This document shows positions 10,531 through 18,912 of a stretch of DNA of 58,334 bases, one piece after another. The notes under the pieces are model-generated. The model saw nothing but the letters and a program-made list of their open reading frames with translations, did no database searches and was not told the origin of the DNA. The position numbers and the translations under genes are program-made. This stretch comes from Mycobacterium sp. E1214 (GTDB taxonomy: Bacteria > Actinomycetota > Actinomycetes > Mycobacteriales > Mycobacteriaceae). The stretch covers positions 1-58,334 of the forward strand of contig NZ_LZJC01000095.1 in NCBI RefSeq assembly GCF_001666755.1. The letters run 5' to 3'. Position 1 is the stretch's first letter. Each line of letters starts with the position of its first letter.

Positions 10531-11319
10531 ATGAGTCTGTCCGAGGCTCCGAAAGAGATTGCCGGCCACGGGCTGTTGCAGGGCAAGGTCGTGGTCGTCA
10601 CCGCGGCCGCGGGCACCGGCATCGGCTCGGCCACGGCGCGGCGGGCGCTGGCGGAGGGCGCCGACGTCGTCGTCTCCGACCATCACGAACGCCGCTTGGG
10701 CGAGACGGCGGCCGAATTGGCCGGGCTGGGCCTGGGCCGCGTCGAGAGCGTGGTCTGCGACGTGACCTCGACCGCCCAGCTCGACGCCCTGATCGCCTCG
10801 ACGACCGCGCGCCTGGGCCGGCTCGACGTGCTGGTCAACAACGCCGGGCTGGGGGGGCAGACGCCGGTGGTCGACATGACCGACGAGGAGTGGGACCGCG
10901 TGCTGAACGTGACGTTGACGTCGGTGTTCCGTGCCACCCGGGCGGCCCTGCGGTACTTCCGTGACGCGTCGCACGGCGGGGTGATCGTCAACAACGCCAG
11001 CGTCCTGGGCTGGCGGGCGCAGCACTCGCAATCGCATTACGCGGCCGCCAAGGCGGGGGTGATGGCGCTGACCCGGTGCAGCGCGATCGAGGCCGCCGAG
11101 TACGGCGTCCGGATCAACGCGGTGTCCCCGAGCATCGCGCGGCACAAGTTCCTGGAGAAGACGTCGTCGGCCGACCTGCTCGACCGGCTCTCGGCCGGCG
11201 AGGCGTTCGGAAGGGCCGCCGAGCCGTGGGAGGTGGCGGCGACCATCGCCTTCCTGGCCAGCGACTACTCCAGCTACCTCACCGGCGAGGTCATCTCCGT
11301 CTCCAGCCAGCACCCGTAA
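10531..11319 (+). CDS. ipdF: SDR dehydrogenase IpdF (5-OH-HIC-CoA)
   Basis: A 262-residue short-chain dehydrogenase/reductase, the length remembered for Rv3559c. It shows TAAAGTGIGSATARRAL as the nucleotide-binding loop, VLVNNAGLGG, and the catalytic HYAAAKAG (Tyr-x3-Lys). IpdF oxidises the 5-hydroxyl of 5-OH-HIC-CoA in the ring C/D pathway. The ATG at 10531 is preceded by AGGAGGA at 10521-10527; the in-frame extension upstream lies inside fadE30 and is rejected. It is co-transcribed with fadE30 under the KstR2 operator at 9311. Confidence 0.94.
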   Translation: MSLSEAPKEIAGHGLLQGKVVVVTAAAGTGIGSATARRALAEGADVVVSDHHERRLGETAAELAGLGLGRVESVVCDVTSTAQLDALIASTTARLGRLDVLVNNAGLGGQTPVVDMTDEEWDRVLNVTLTSVFRATRAALRYFRDASHGGVIVNNASVLGWRAQHSQSHYAAAKAGVMALTRCSAIEAAEYGVRINAVSPSIARHKFLEKTSSADLLDRLSAGEAFGRAAEPWEVAATIAFLASDYSSYLTGEVISVSSQHP

Positions 11320-11401
11320 GGCCCGGCAGCGCTGACTGGCGCGGCCACGCACCGTGCATACAATGAGCGACCGACACAGTCGACGCTGGTAGGAGGGTGT
11401 T

Positions 11402-12538
11402 GTGAGCGACGGCCCGGGTTTCAATCCGTGGGGCGCTCAGCCCAATCCCCCGCCGGGCAGCCCCTGGCAATCGGACGGAACGTGGCCTGGCCAATGGGGT
11501 CAGGCCGCGCCACCCGCCTACGGCGGATGGCCCGCGCAGCAGCCGCCGGTGACGGTCGCGGGCTTCAACGCGCCACCCGGCGCGCCGCGCAACCGCAAGC
11601 CGCTGATCATCGGGCTCAGTGTGGGCGCCGCGGTCTTGGTGATCGTCGTGATCGTCGTCATCGCCCTCTCGAGCGGCGGTGGCGCCAAGGGCAACGCCGG
11701 TGACGCCGTCAAGGGGTACCTGGAGGCGCTGGCCCGCGGCGACGCCCAGTCCGCCCTGACCTACAGCACCGACCAACCGGCGTCCAAGGACTTCCTCACC
11801 GACGACGTCCTCAAGCGGCAGATCGCCCGCTGGCCGATCACCGACATCAAGATCCTCGACGACAACTCGGCCCACAGCTTCGGCTACGCGCAGGTGCACG
11901 TGTCGGCGAAGTTCGGCGACAACACCTCCGACGTCACCATGTCGATCAAGAAGTCGGGCAAGGACTGGAAACTGGACCACTCCGCGATCAAGGTGGACAC
12001 CCTCAACGCCGGCCTCGACCAGGCCGCCGTGAAGACCGCGACGTTCTTCGGCAGGCCGGTCGGGTCGGCGCCCGCGTACATCTTCCCGGGTTGGGTGGAC
12101 GTCGGCAGCACCAACTCGAATTTGGCCGTCGCCCCGAAAAAGCCGTTCCTGCTGGACAATCTGACGATCTCCGGCTCGTACTTCAACGACCTCGACTTCA
12201 AACTCAGCGACAAGGGACTGTCCGCGACCGCCTCCGCGATCTCGGCCGCGCTGGCCGCGTGCACGCAGTCCAACCTGTTGCGGCCGGTCGACTGCCCGCA
12301 GCACGCCTACGACTACGACCTCGCGGACGGGACCGCGGTTTGGGGCCCGCCGGACGTCGGGGGCGTCAAGATCACCGTGTTCGACCCGTACCGTCTCGAG
12401 GCCAACTTCGCCGGGCAGGTCACGTTCCCGCTGACGGCCAAGACGCGGTCCGGCGACACCAAGACGAGCGTCGTCAACGCGTTCGTGTCCGGGACCGCCG
12501 ACGAGTCGCAGACCCCGCCGGCGGTGTCGCTGCGCTGA
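11402..12538 (+). CDS. Membrane-anchored protein with Pro/Gly/Trp-rich N-terminus, NTF2-like region
   Basis: A 378-residue protein of unknown role. Residues 1-62 are rich in Pro, Gly, Trp and Gln and should be cytoplasmic. Residues 68-90 form one transmembrane helix (LIIGLSVGAAVLVIVVIVVI). Residues 98-170 (AGDAVKGYLEALARGDAQSAL) resemble the NTF2-like/DUF4878 fold seen in mycobacterial membrane proteins, followed by a longer extracytoplasmic domain that I do not recognise. The GTG start at 11402 has AGGAGG at 11391-11396. It occupies the position of PPE64 (Rv3558) in M. tuberculosis, between ipdF and kstR2. Confidence 0.88.
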   Translation: MSDGPGFNPWGAQPNPPPGSPWQSDGTWPGQWGQAAPPAYGGWPAQQPPVTVAGFNAPPGAPRNRKPLIIGLSVGAAVLVIVVIVVIALSSGGGAKGNAGDAVKGYLEALARGDAQSALTYSTDQPASKDFLTDDVLKRQIARWPITDIKILDDNSAHSFGYAQVHVSAKFGDNTSDVTMSIKKSGKDWKLDHSAIKVDTLNAGLDQAAVKTATFFGRPVGSAPAYIFPGWVDVGSTNSNLAVAPKKPFLLDNLTISGSYFNDLDFKLSDKGLSATASAISAALAACTQSNLLRPVDCPQHAYDYDLADGTAVWGPPDVGGVKITVFDPYRLEANFAGQVTFPLTAKTRSGDTKTSVVNAFVSGTADESQTPPAVSLR

Positions 12539-12568
12539 CGTAGCCCGGACCGCGCTGGCCATTCGCCA

Positions 12569-12582
12569 AGCAAGCGCTTGGT
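12569..12582. promoter_or_regulatory. KstR2 operator, kstR2-fadA6
   Basis: AGCAAGCGCTTGGT matches AnCAAGnnCTTGnT and ends 15 bases before the kstR2 start, as expected for autorepression of kstR2 and the downstream fadA6. Confidence 0.93.
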
Positions 12583-12597
12583 TGATATCCTTGCCGG

Positions 12598-13215
12598 GTG
12601 GACCGAGTCACCGGTCAGGCGAACAGCCGGCGCGACGAGCTGCTGGGGCTCGCCGCGACCATGTTCGCCGAGCGGGGCCTGCGCGCCACGACGGTGCGCG
12701 ACATCGCCGACGGCGCCGGAATTCTCTCCGGCAGCCTGTATCACCACTTCTCGTCCAAAGAGGAGATGGTCGACGAGCTGCTGCGCGACTTCCTGGACTG
12801 GCTGTTCGCCCGCTACCGCGAGATCGTCGAGGTCGAATCCAATCCGCTGGAGCGGCTCCGGGGTCTGTTCATGACGTCCTTCGAGGCGATCGAGGACCGG
12901 CATGCCCAGGTCGTCATCTACCAGGACGAGGCCCAGCGGTTGCTGTCGCAGCCCCGGTTCGCCTACCTCGAGGACCGCAACCGGCAACAGCGCAAGATGT
13001 GGCTGGAGGTGCTGCACCAGGGCATCGACGGCGGCTACTTCCGGCCCGACCTCGACGTCGACCTGGTCTACCGCTTCATCCGCGACACCACGTGGGTGTC
13101 GGTGCGCTGGTACAAACCCGGCGGCCCGCTCACCGCGGAACAGGTGGGCCAGCAATACCTCGCCATCGTGCTCGGCGGGATCACCAAAGATTGTCCCGAC
13201 GGTAGGGGAGTCTGA
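12598..13215 (+). CDS. kstR2: TetR-family repressor KstR2
   Basis: KstR2 represses the HIP (ring C/D) regulon and is released by HIP-CoA-type ligands. The 205-residue protein has a TetR DNA-binding domain at about residues 10-55 (AATMFAERGLRATTVRDIAD, then GILSGSLYHHFSSKEEMVDE) and an all-helical ligand domain. The GTG start gives MDRVTGQANSRRDELL, close to the remembered M. tuberculosis N-terminus. Its own operator lies just upstream, and the two other KstR2 palindromes of the window flank its expected targets. fadA6 follows after 54 bases. Confidence 0.96.
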   Translation: MDRVTGQANSRRDELLGLAATMFAERGLRATTVRDIADGAGILSGSLYHHFSSKEEMVDELLRDFLDWLFARYREIVEVESNPLERLRGLFMTSFEAIEDRHAQVVIYQDEAQRLLSQPRFAYLEDRNRQQRKMWLEVLHQGIDGGYFRPDLDVDLVYRFIRDTTWVSVRWYKPGGPLTAEQVGQQYLAIVLGGITKDCPDGRGV

Positions 13216-13269
13216 ACATGGCTCGTATCGGCGAGGACGCACAACGAAGTGATGAGAAGGAGCGACACC

Positions 13270-14430
13270 ATGGCTGAGGCGTACGTCATCGACGCTGTAC
13301 GTACCGCGGTCGGCAAGCGCAACGGATCGCTGGCCGGCGTGCACCCCGTGGACCTCGGCGCGCTGGGGTGGCGCGGGCTACTCGACCGGATCGACGTCGA
13401 CCCGGCCGCGGTCGACGACGTGATCGCCGGTTGTGTCGACGCCATCGGGGCGCAGGCGGGCAACATCGCCCGGCTGTCCTGGCTGGCCGCCGGTTACCCC
13501 GAGGAGGTCCCCGGCGTCACCGTGGACCGGCAATGCGGCTCCAGCCAGCAGGCCATTTCGTTTGGCGCGCAGGCGATCATGGCCGGCACCGCCGACCTCA
13601 TCGTCGCCGGTGGCGTGCAGAACATGAGCCAGATCCCCATCTCGTCGGCGATGACCGTCGGCGAGCAATTCGGATTCACCTCGCCGACCAACGAGTCCAA
13701 GCAGTGGCTGCACCGCTACGGTGACCAGGAGATCTCGCAGTTTCGCGGCTCGGAGCTGATCGCCGAGAAGTGGAATATCTCCCGCGAGGAGATGGAGCAA
13801 TACGCGCTGACCAGCCACGAGCGCGCGTTCGCGGCGATTCGCGGCGGCCACTTCGACAACGAAATCATCACCGTGGAAACCGAATCCGGGCCGTTCCGCG
13901 TCGATGAGGGCCCGCGCGAGTCGTCGTTGGAGAAGATGGCCGGGCTCAAGACGCTGGTCGACGGCGGCCGCTTGACGGCGGCCATGGCCAGCCAGATCTC
14001 CGACGGCGCCAGCGCGGTGCTGCTGGCCTCCGAGCAGGCGGTCAAGGACCACAACCTGACGCCGCGGGCCCGCATCCACCACATCAGCGCGCGCGCCGCG
14101 GACCCGGTGTTCATGCTGACCGGCCCCATCCCCGCGACCCGCCACGCGCTGGAGAAGACGGGGCTGTCGATCGACGACATCGACACCGTGGAGATCAACG
14201 AGGCGTTCGCCCCGGTGGTGCTGTCCTGGCTCAAGGAGATCAAGGCCGACCCGGCGAAGGTCAACCCCAACGGCGGCGCGATCGCCCTGGGTCACCCGCT
14301 GGGCGCCACCGGCGCGAAACTGTTCGCCACTATGCTCAACGAGCTCGAGCGTGTCGGCGGCCGCTACGGCCTGCAGACCATGTGCGAGGGCGGCGGCACG
14401 GCCAACGTCACCATCATCGAGCGGCTGTAA
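13270..14430 (+). CDS. fadA6: Acyl-CoA thiolase FadA6
   Basis: A 386-residue thiolase with all three catalytic elements: nucleophile Cys89 in VDRQCGSSQQA, the histidine of [15 protein letters not shown], and the C-terminal cysteine in QTMCEGGGTANVT. FadA6 is the proposed thiolase that acts after IpdAB to give MOODA-CoA in ring C/D degradation. The ATG at 13270 follows a GAAGGAG Shine-Dalgarno; an upstream ATG at 13249 is less well placed. The 3' end overlaps the convergent TetR gene by 17 bases. Confidence 0.94.
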   Translation: MAEAYVIDAVRTAVGKRNGSLAGVHPVDLGALGWRGLLDRIDVDPAAVDDVIAGCVDAIGAQAGNIARLSWLAAGYPEEVPGVTVDRQCGSSQQAISFGAQAIMAGTADLIVAGGVQNMSQIPISSAMTVGEQFGFTSPTNESKQWLHRYGDQEISQFRGSELIAEKWNISREEMEQYALTSHERAFAAIRGGHFDNEIITVETESGPFRVDEGPRESSLEKMAGLKTLVDGGRLTAAMASQISDGASAVLLASEQAVKDHNLTPRARIHHISARAADPVFMLTGPIPATRHALEKTGLSIDDIDTVEINEAFAPVVLSWLKEIKADPAKVNPNGGAIALGHPLGATGAKLFATMLNELERVGGRYGLQTMCEGGGTANVTIIERL

Positions 14431-14998
14431 TCCCGGCGATGATGTCGTCGACCGTGCGCGCGGCCAGCGCCTCGACCTCCTGACGGCGCGCGTGCCGTAG
14501 CGGACCCCGCAGGGCGAGTTCGGCGAAGCCGTGCACCGCCGACCAGCAGGGCCATTCGGCGCCGTCGCGTTGGTCGCGCGTCAATACCCCCGCCTTCCGC
14601 ATCGCGTCGAGCGCCTCGACCAACGCGAGATACGGTGCGGCGGCTGATGTTTCGCTGGTGTCGCTGCTCCCGAAGAACGCCACCGCGAACCACCCCGGCT
14701 CGTTAAGCGCGAACTCGATATAGCCGGTCCCGACGGCCCGCAACAGCTCGGTCGGACCCGCCTGACGCACCCGCATCCGCGCGGCCATCCGGTGCTGGAT
14801 CGCGATGGCCACCGCGCCCAGCAGAGCTTCGCGGTCGGCGAAGTGGCGGTAGGCCGCGTTGGGCGAAACGCCCACGCGCCGAGTCGCTTCCCGAATGGTG
14901 AGGGCCTCCGGGCCCCCGGTGCGGGTCAGGTGCAGGCCGGCGTCGATCAACGCCGCGCGCAGATCGCCGTGGTGGTAACCGGTCTTGCGCGTGCTCAA
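14414..14998 (-). CDS. TetR-family regulator, divergent from DUF899 gene
   Basis: A 194-residue TetR-type regulator. The HTH is at about residues 30-55 (TIREATRRVGVSPNAAYRHF), followed by ADREALLGAVAIAI and a helical C-terminal domain of the WHG type. I use the TTG at 14998 (STRKTGYHHGD start) because GAAGGG lies seven bases upstream; a TTG at 15022 would add eight residues but has no Shine-Dalgarno. A palindrome at 15031-15052 between it and the DUF899 gene is its likely operator. It is not KstR or KstR2 and probably controls only the neighbouring DUF899-glyoxalase pair. Confidence 0.88.
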   Translation of the reverse strand: MSTRKTGYHHGDLRAALIDAGLHLTRTGGPEALTIREATRRVGVSPNAAYRHFADREALLGAVAIAIQHRMAARMRVRQAGPTELLRAVGTGYIEFALNEPGWFAVAFFGSSDTSETSAAAPYLALVEALDAMRKAGVLTRDQRDGAEWPCWSAVHGFAELALRGPLRHARRQEVEALAARTVDDIIAGITAAR

Positions 14999-15030
14999 CT
15001 CTTGACCCTTCTCGGCCGCCAAGTGTACGG

Positions 15031-15052
15031 TGTGAACATTAGCATGTTGACA
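15031..15052. promoter_or_regulatory. Probable operator for the adjacent TetR regulator
   Basis: The 22-bp sequence has arms TGTgAACAT and ATGTTgACA around a 4-base centre, with eight of nine positions pairing in each arm. It sits between the divergent TetR and DUF899 genes. Confidence 0.7.
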
Positions 15053-15078
15053 GCGTGAACATTGCCGGAGGGTTCGTG

Positions 15079-15783
15079 GTGGACAGCGTGGGATTGCCGC
15101 CCGTCGTGGACGGGCAGGTGTGGCAGCGCGAATTGGACGCGCTGCGCGTGCGGGAGAAGGCGGCCACCCGGGAGCTCGACGCGATCGCCGCGCAGCGCCG
15201 ACGGCTGCCCATGGTCGCCATGCCGGACTACATCCTCGAGGGCGCGGACGGGCCGGTGCGGCTGGTCGACGTGTTCGACGGCAAGTCGCAGCTGATTGTC
15301 TACAACCACATGTGGTTCCCGGGCGAGCAGTGGCAGTGCCCGGGCTGCACCGGCTTCACGTCGCAGTTCACCCGCCTGGAGTTCCTGGACAACTACGACG
15401 CGCGCTTCGTCATCGTCACCCAAGGCCCCATCGACGAGGCGCTGGAATACCGGCGGCGGGTGGGCAACGCGATGACCTGGTACTCGACGGCCAACAGCGC
15501 ATTCGGCGCGGACGTCGGCGCTCCGCCGGGAGGTGGTTTCGCCGTGAACGTCTTTCTGCGCCACGGCGATCGGGCGTTCCGCACCTGGCACACCGACGGC
15601 CGCGGGTGCGAACAGCTGGGCCACTCGTTCGCCCTGATCGACGTGTTGCCCTACGGCCGGCAGGAGCAGTGGCAGGACTCGCCGGACGGCTGGCCCCAGC
15701 GGCCCACCTACAGCGGGTGGGCCGGGTCGAAGGAGATCGCGCGGGCCTACGGCGCCGACGCCCAACCAGAAGGAGCGAGATGA
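15079..15783 (+). CDS. DUF899 thioredoxin-like protein
   Basis: The product (234 residues from this start) resembles the DUF899 family of thioredoxin-fold proteins. Recognisable parts are YNHMWFPGEQWQCPGCTGFT, with the family's CxGC motif, then LEFLDNYDARFVIVTQGP and the aromatic GYDVL-type end (HSFALIDVLPYGRQEQWQ). Function is unknown; a redox or thiol role is inferred. I start at the GTG at 15079, seven bases after GGAGG. GTG at 15055 or 15076 is also possible, but 15055 lies next to the palindrome and lacks a Shine-Dalgarno. The stop overlaps the next ATG. Confidence 0.85.
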   Translation: MDSVGLPPVVDGQVWQRELDALRVREKAATRELDAIAAQRRRLPMVAMPDYILEGADGPVRLVDVFDGKSQLIVYNHMWFPGEQWQCPGCTGFTSQFTRLEFLDNYDARFVIVTQGPIDEALEYRRRVGNAMTWYSTANSAFGADVGAPPGGGFAVNVFLRHGDRAFRTWHTDGRGCEQLGHSFALIDVLPYGRQEQWQDSPDGWPQRPTYSGWAGSKEIARAYGADAQPEGAR

Positions 15784-16169
15784 CCACCACGACGACCGGC
15801 CTGACGGCCATCAGCCTGGTGTGCGTGGCGACACCCGACCAGGACAAGGCGGTCGCCTTCTACGAGTCGCTCGGGTTCGAAAAGCGCACCGATACCCCGT
15901 TCGGCGGCGGCTACCGGTGGATCGAGGTGTATCCGCCCGCGGGGACGACGGGCGTCGCGCTCGCCCCACCACCCGAGGAGGCCGGCCCGGTGCAACCGAC
16001 CAACACCGGTATCACGTTGACCACCAACGACATCGACGCTACTCACGCGGCGATGAAGGAGCTGGGCGTCGACGTCGACGCGCAGGTATCCCGCATGGGC
16101 GACCCGGTGCCGCCGATGTTCTGGTTTCGCGATCCGACGGGACACACGCTGCTGGTGGTCGAGTCCTGA
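15780..16169 (+). CDS. Glyoxalase/VOC-family protein
   Basis: A 129-residue single VOC domain with the beta-alpha-beta-beta-beta units VCVATPDQDKAVAFYESLGF and MFWFRDPTGHTLLVVES. The C-terminal Glu is the usual metal-ligand position, but a full metal site cannot be confirmed. The ATG overlaps the DUF899 stop (ATGA), so the two are translationally coupled and share the TetR-controlled promoter. It could be a detoxification or antibiotic-binding protein. It ends two bases before the convergent ipdC stop. Confidence 0.88.
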   Translation: MTTTTTGLTAISLVCVATPDQDKAVAFYESLGFEKRTDTPFGGGYRWIEVYPPAGTTGVALAPPPEEAGPVQPTNTGITLTTNDIDATHAAMKELGVDVDAQVSRMGDPVPPMFWFRDPTGHTLLVVES

Positions 16170-16170
16170 C

Positions 16171-17238
16171 CTACTGCACGAGCGCGGCGGCCGACTGCAG
16201 GTGCTTGACGGCGTCGGCGACGATCGCCTCGATCAGCTCGGCGCACGACGGCAGGTCGTTGAGGATGCCGGCCACCTGACCGGAGGCCAGCACACCGGCG
16301 TCGGTGTTTCCTTCGACCAGGCCGGCTTTCAACAACATCGGCGTGTTGGCCGCCATCACCACCTGAGCCAGGGTCAGCTCCTTGCCGTGCCGCATCGCCA
16401 TGCCGTCGGCGATCATGGAGCGCCACGTCATGTGGGACATCTTCTTGAACTTCGCGGCGTTGCGCACGGCCGCGGTCAAACCCCGGATGGGCGAACCGTT
16501 CTCCAGCTTCTCGACCAAGCCGGTGCGCAGGACGCGGTGCGGCATGCCGTCGACCCGGGTGGTGACGACGGTGCCGTCCAGCGCGGCCTCCAGGTACCGG
16601 CGCTTGACGGCGTCGGGCACGGTGGAGTCGGAGGTGAGCAGGAACCTGGTTCCCATCGCGACCCCGGCGGCGCCGTAGGACAGCGCCGCGGCCAGGCCGC
16701 GCCCGTCGAAGAAGCCGCCCGCGGCGATCACCGGGATTCCGCTGCCCTGCACGGCGTCGAGGACCGAAGGCAACAACAGGGTGGTGGCGACGGGACCGGT
16801 GTGGCCGCCGCCCTCACCGCCCTGCACGATCATCGCGTCGGCGCCCCACGCGGCAACCTTGCGGGCGTGCTTGGCGGCGCCGATCGACGGGATGACCACG
16901 GCCCCGGCCTCTTTGAGCCTCGCGATGAGTTCCTGTTTGGGGGCCAGCGCGAACGAGGCCACCTTGACGCCCTCACGGATCATCAGGTCGACGCGGTCGC
17001 CCGCGTCGGCGGCGTCGGCGCGGATGTTCACCCCGAACGGCTTGTCGGTGGTGGCCTTGACCTTGGCGATGGCGGTCGCGAGTTCGTCCAGGGTCATCGT
17101 GGCCGAGGCCAGGATGCCCAGGCCGCCGGCGTTGGCGGTGGCCGAGACCAGGCGCGCACCGGCCACCCAGCCCATGCCGGTCTGCACCACCGGGTGCTCG
17201 ATGCCGATCAGGTCGGTCAGCGGCGTGCGCAATCTCAT
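16171..17238 (-). CDS. ipdC: IpdC, NPD-like FMN reductase of HIC-CoA
   Basis: A 355-residue protein of the nitronate monooxygenase/enoyl reductase barrel family. FMN/phosphate-binding parts are visible: VVQTGMGWVAGARL, IVQGGEGGGHTGPVATT, VIAAGGFFDGRGLAAAL and GVAMGTRFLLT. IpdC acts on HIC-CoA after IpdF to give the enone that EchA20 opens; ipdC mutants accumulate 5-OH-HIC-CoA. I use the ATG at 17238 (MRLRTPLTDL), as in M. tuberculosis; a GTG at 17244 adds two residues. It ends the ipdC-ipdB-ipdA-echA20 operon, 46 bases after ipdB. Confidence 0.94.
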   Translation of the reverse strand: MRLRTPLTDLIGIEHPVVQTGMGWVAGARLVSATANAGGLGILASATMTLDELATAIAKVKATTDKPFGVNIRADAADAGDRVDLMIREGVKVASFALAPKQELIARLKEAGAVVIPSIGAAKHARKVAAWGADAMIVQGGEGGGHTGPVATTLLLPSVLDAVQGSGIPVIAAGGFFDGRGLAAALSYGAAGVAMGTRFLLTSDSTVPDAVKRRYLEAALDGTVVTTRVDGMPHRVLRTGLVEKLENGSPIRGLTAAVRNAAKFKKMSHMTWRSMIADGMAMRHGKELTLAQVVMAANTPMLLKAGLVEGNTDAGVLASGQVAGILNDLPSCAELIEAIVADAVKHLQSAAALVQ

Positions 17239-17284
17239 AGCCACCGCCGACGGCGCAGCGCGAAGCGATGTGGGTGCCGGCCGG

Positions 17285-18031
17285 TCATGAGCGAATTTCC
17301 CTGTCCCGCAACGACTTCGGGTCGATAACCTCGCGGATCAGGCGCAGCTCGTCGTCGGTGGGCAGCCGAGTCTCCTCGGCCTCGTCCAGGCCGGCGACGT
17401 CGAAGGAGGTGGCCTCGCGCACGTCGTCGGGGGATACCCCGGGGTGCAGGCTCAGCGCCCGCATGGTCCGGTCCGGGCCGTCGAAGTCGAACACGCCGAG
17501 GTTGGACACCACCCGGTACGGGTTGGCGAAGCGGAAGGCTGGGTTGTCCGCGTCGATCTTGTCGGTGCCGATGCCGCACACGATGTCGACGGCCTCGCAG
17601 AACACCCGCTTTGAGTGGTTGCCCACCCAGTAGCTGGTCGCGTGGTTGACGGCGTTGCCGGGTGCCCCCCGGACGCCGAACATCTGGCGGGTCGGCTGTT
17701 GCAGCGGGCCGAACGCCGACAGGTTCTGGTTGCCGAACCGGTCGACCTGGTTGGCGCCCATCACCACGTGCCGCCGCCCCCAGGACAGGGTCTCGAAGAC
17801 CCGGCCAAACGGCATCCAGCCCTCGACCGCACCCGCCGCGCCCAGCGCCGGGGTGTCGGCCAGCAATTGGGCCTCGCCGTCGGTGAGCACGATGTCGGGG
17901 GAGAAGGTCAGGCGGGCCAGCCGGGCGCCCACCGACGCCATATTCGCCATCGGGCTGATCATGATTTCGCCGGCGTCCCGGAACAATTCGGCGCAGGCGA
18001 CGGCGCAGACTTCGGCGAGGGTGCTGCTCAC
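17285..18031 (-). CDS. ipdB: COCHEA-CoA hydrolase beta subunit IpdB
   Basis: A 248-residue CoA-transferase-like subunit. IpdAB looks like a class I CoA transferase but hydrolyses the last carbocyclic ring of COCHEA-CoA. Family features are DAGEIMISPMANMASVGARLA, VMGANQVDRFGNQNLSAFG and GGRGAPGN-type loops (FGVRGAPGNAVNHATSYWVG). The GTG start at 18031 overlaps the ipdA stop (GTGA), consistent with 1:1 subunit synthesis. Mutants in M. tuberculosis lose growth on cholesterol and are attenuated. Confidence 0.95.
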   Translation of the reverse strand: MSSTLAEVCAVACAELFRDAGEIMISPMANMASVGARLARLTFSPDIVLTDGEAQLLADTPALGAAGAVEGWMPFGRVFETLSWGRRHVVMGANQVDRFGNQNLSAFGPLQQPTRQMFGVRGAPGNAVNHATSYWVGNHSKRVFCEAVDIVCGIGTDKIDADNPAFRFANPYRVVSNLGVFDFDGPDRTMRALSLHPGVSPDDVREATSFDVAGLDEAEETRLPTDDELRLIREVIDPKSLRDREIRS

Positions 18032-18912
18032 TGGTGAGCCTCCTTGTTGAACGTGCGCACTGCCGCCTGGTAGTCCTCTTCGCTGCCCGACAGGTAGGTC
18101 TGGACGAACCGTTGCCAGCCCTCGTCGGTGGCGGCCGCCTCGGCGTAATGCCGCTGGAACTTCTCGTCGCGCCCGTAATCCGGTGCCGCCGTGGTGAAGT
18201 GGGCGCCGCCGGGCGCCTCGATGACCGCGTCGACCATCATCCGGTTGACCAGCAGCGCCTGCGGTGGCACGGCCTTGACCAGCTCCTGGGTGGCGACCAC
18301 CCGCTCGACGGAGAGCAGTCGCCTGTCGGCGGCCATGAGGAACAGGTCGTCGAAGTACGGGTCGATGCCCGTGTACGCCGCATTGCCTTGGGCGTCAGCG
18401 AGATTCAGGTGCACCAGGGCCGCGTCGAGCCGCAGCGCGGGCATGGCGATCAGCGTCTCGTGCCCGCCATCGGGGGCGGGGTACGGGCTGGTCACCGTGG
18501 CCAGCTCGCCCTCCCAGAAGTCGGGCACCGAGCTGCCCAGGCCGGCGCGGATCGGCAGGAACGGCAACCGGTTCGCGGCCGCCTGCAGGCCGCACCGCAG
18601 CATGCCCTCGTCCATCTCGCGCGCCTCGATCGCCCCGGTGGTGCGGGCCTTGGCGAACCACGGGTCGTAGAACGGCGGCGAGTCCAACGAGACGAATCCG
18701 TAGTACACGCGCTTGACCTTGCCGGCCGAACACAGCAGCCCCAGGTCTGGGCCGCCGTAGGTGACGATCGTCAGATCCGTGACGTCGGTGCGCAGCAGCG
18801 CGCGCACCAGGGCCATCGGCTTGCGCCGCGACCCCCAGCCGCCGATGCCGATGGTCATGCCGCTGCGCAGTTGCGCGACGGCCTCGTCCAGCGTGGTCCG
18901 CTTGTCGGCCAT
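18028..18912 (-). CDS. ipdA: COCHEA-CoA hydrolase alpha subunit IpdA
   Basis: A 294-residue CoA-transferase alpha-like subunit with the N-terminal GMTIGIGGWGSRRKPMALVR loop and LTIVTYGGPDLGLLCSAGKV. It partners IpdB in hydrolytic opening of COCHEA-CoA. The ATG at 18912 overlaps the echA20 TAA by one base. The minus-strand frame is open far upstream to 19869, but that runs through echA20 and is a GC-rich artefact, not a fusion. Confidence 0.95.
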   Translation of the reverse strand: MADKRTTLDEAVAQLRSGMTIGIGGWGSRRKPMALVRALLRTDVTDLTIVTYGGPDLGLLCSAGKVKRVYYGFVSLDSPPFYDPWFAKARTTGAIEAREMDEGMLRCGLQAAANRLPFLPIRAGLGSSVPDFWEGELATVTSPYPAPDGGHETLIAMPALRLDAALVHLNLADAQGNAAYTGIDPYFDDLFLMAADRRLLSVERVVATQELVKAVPPQALLVNRMMVDAVIEAPGGAHFTTAAPDYGRDEKFQRHYAEAAATDEGWQRFVQTYLSGSEEDYQAAVRTFNKEAHQ

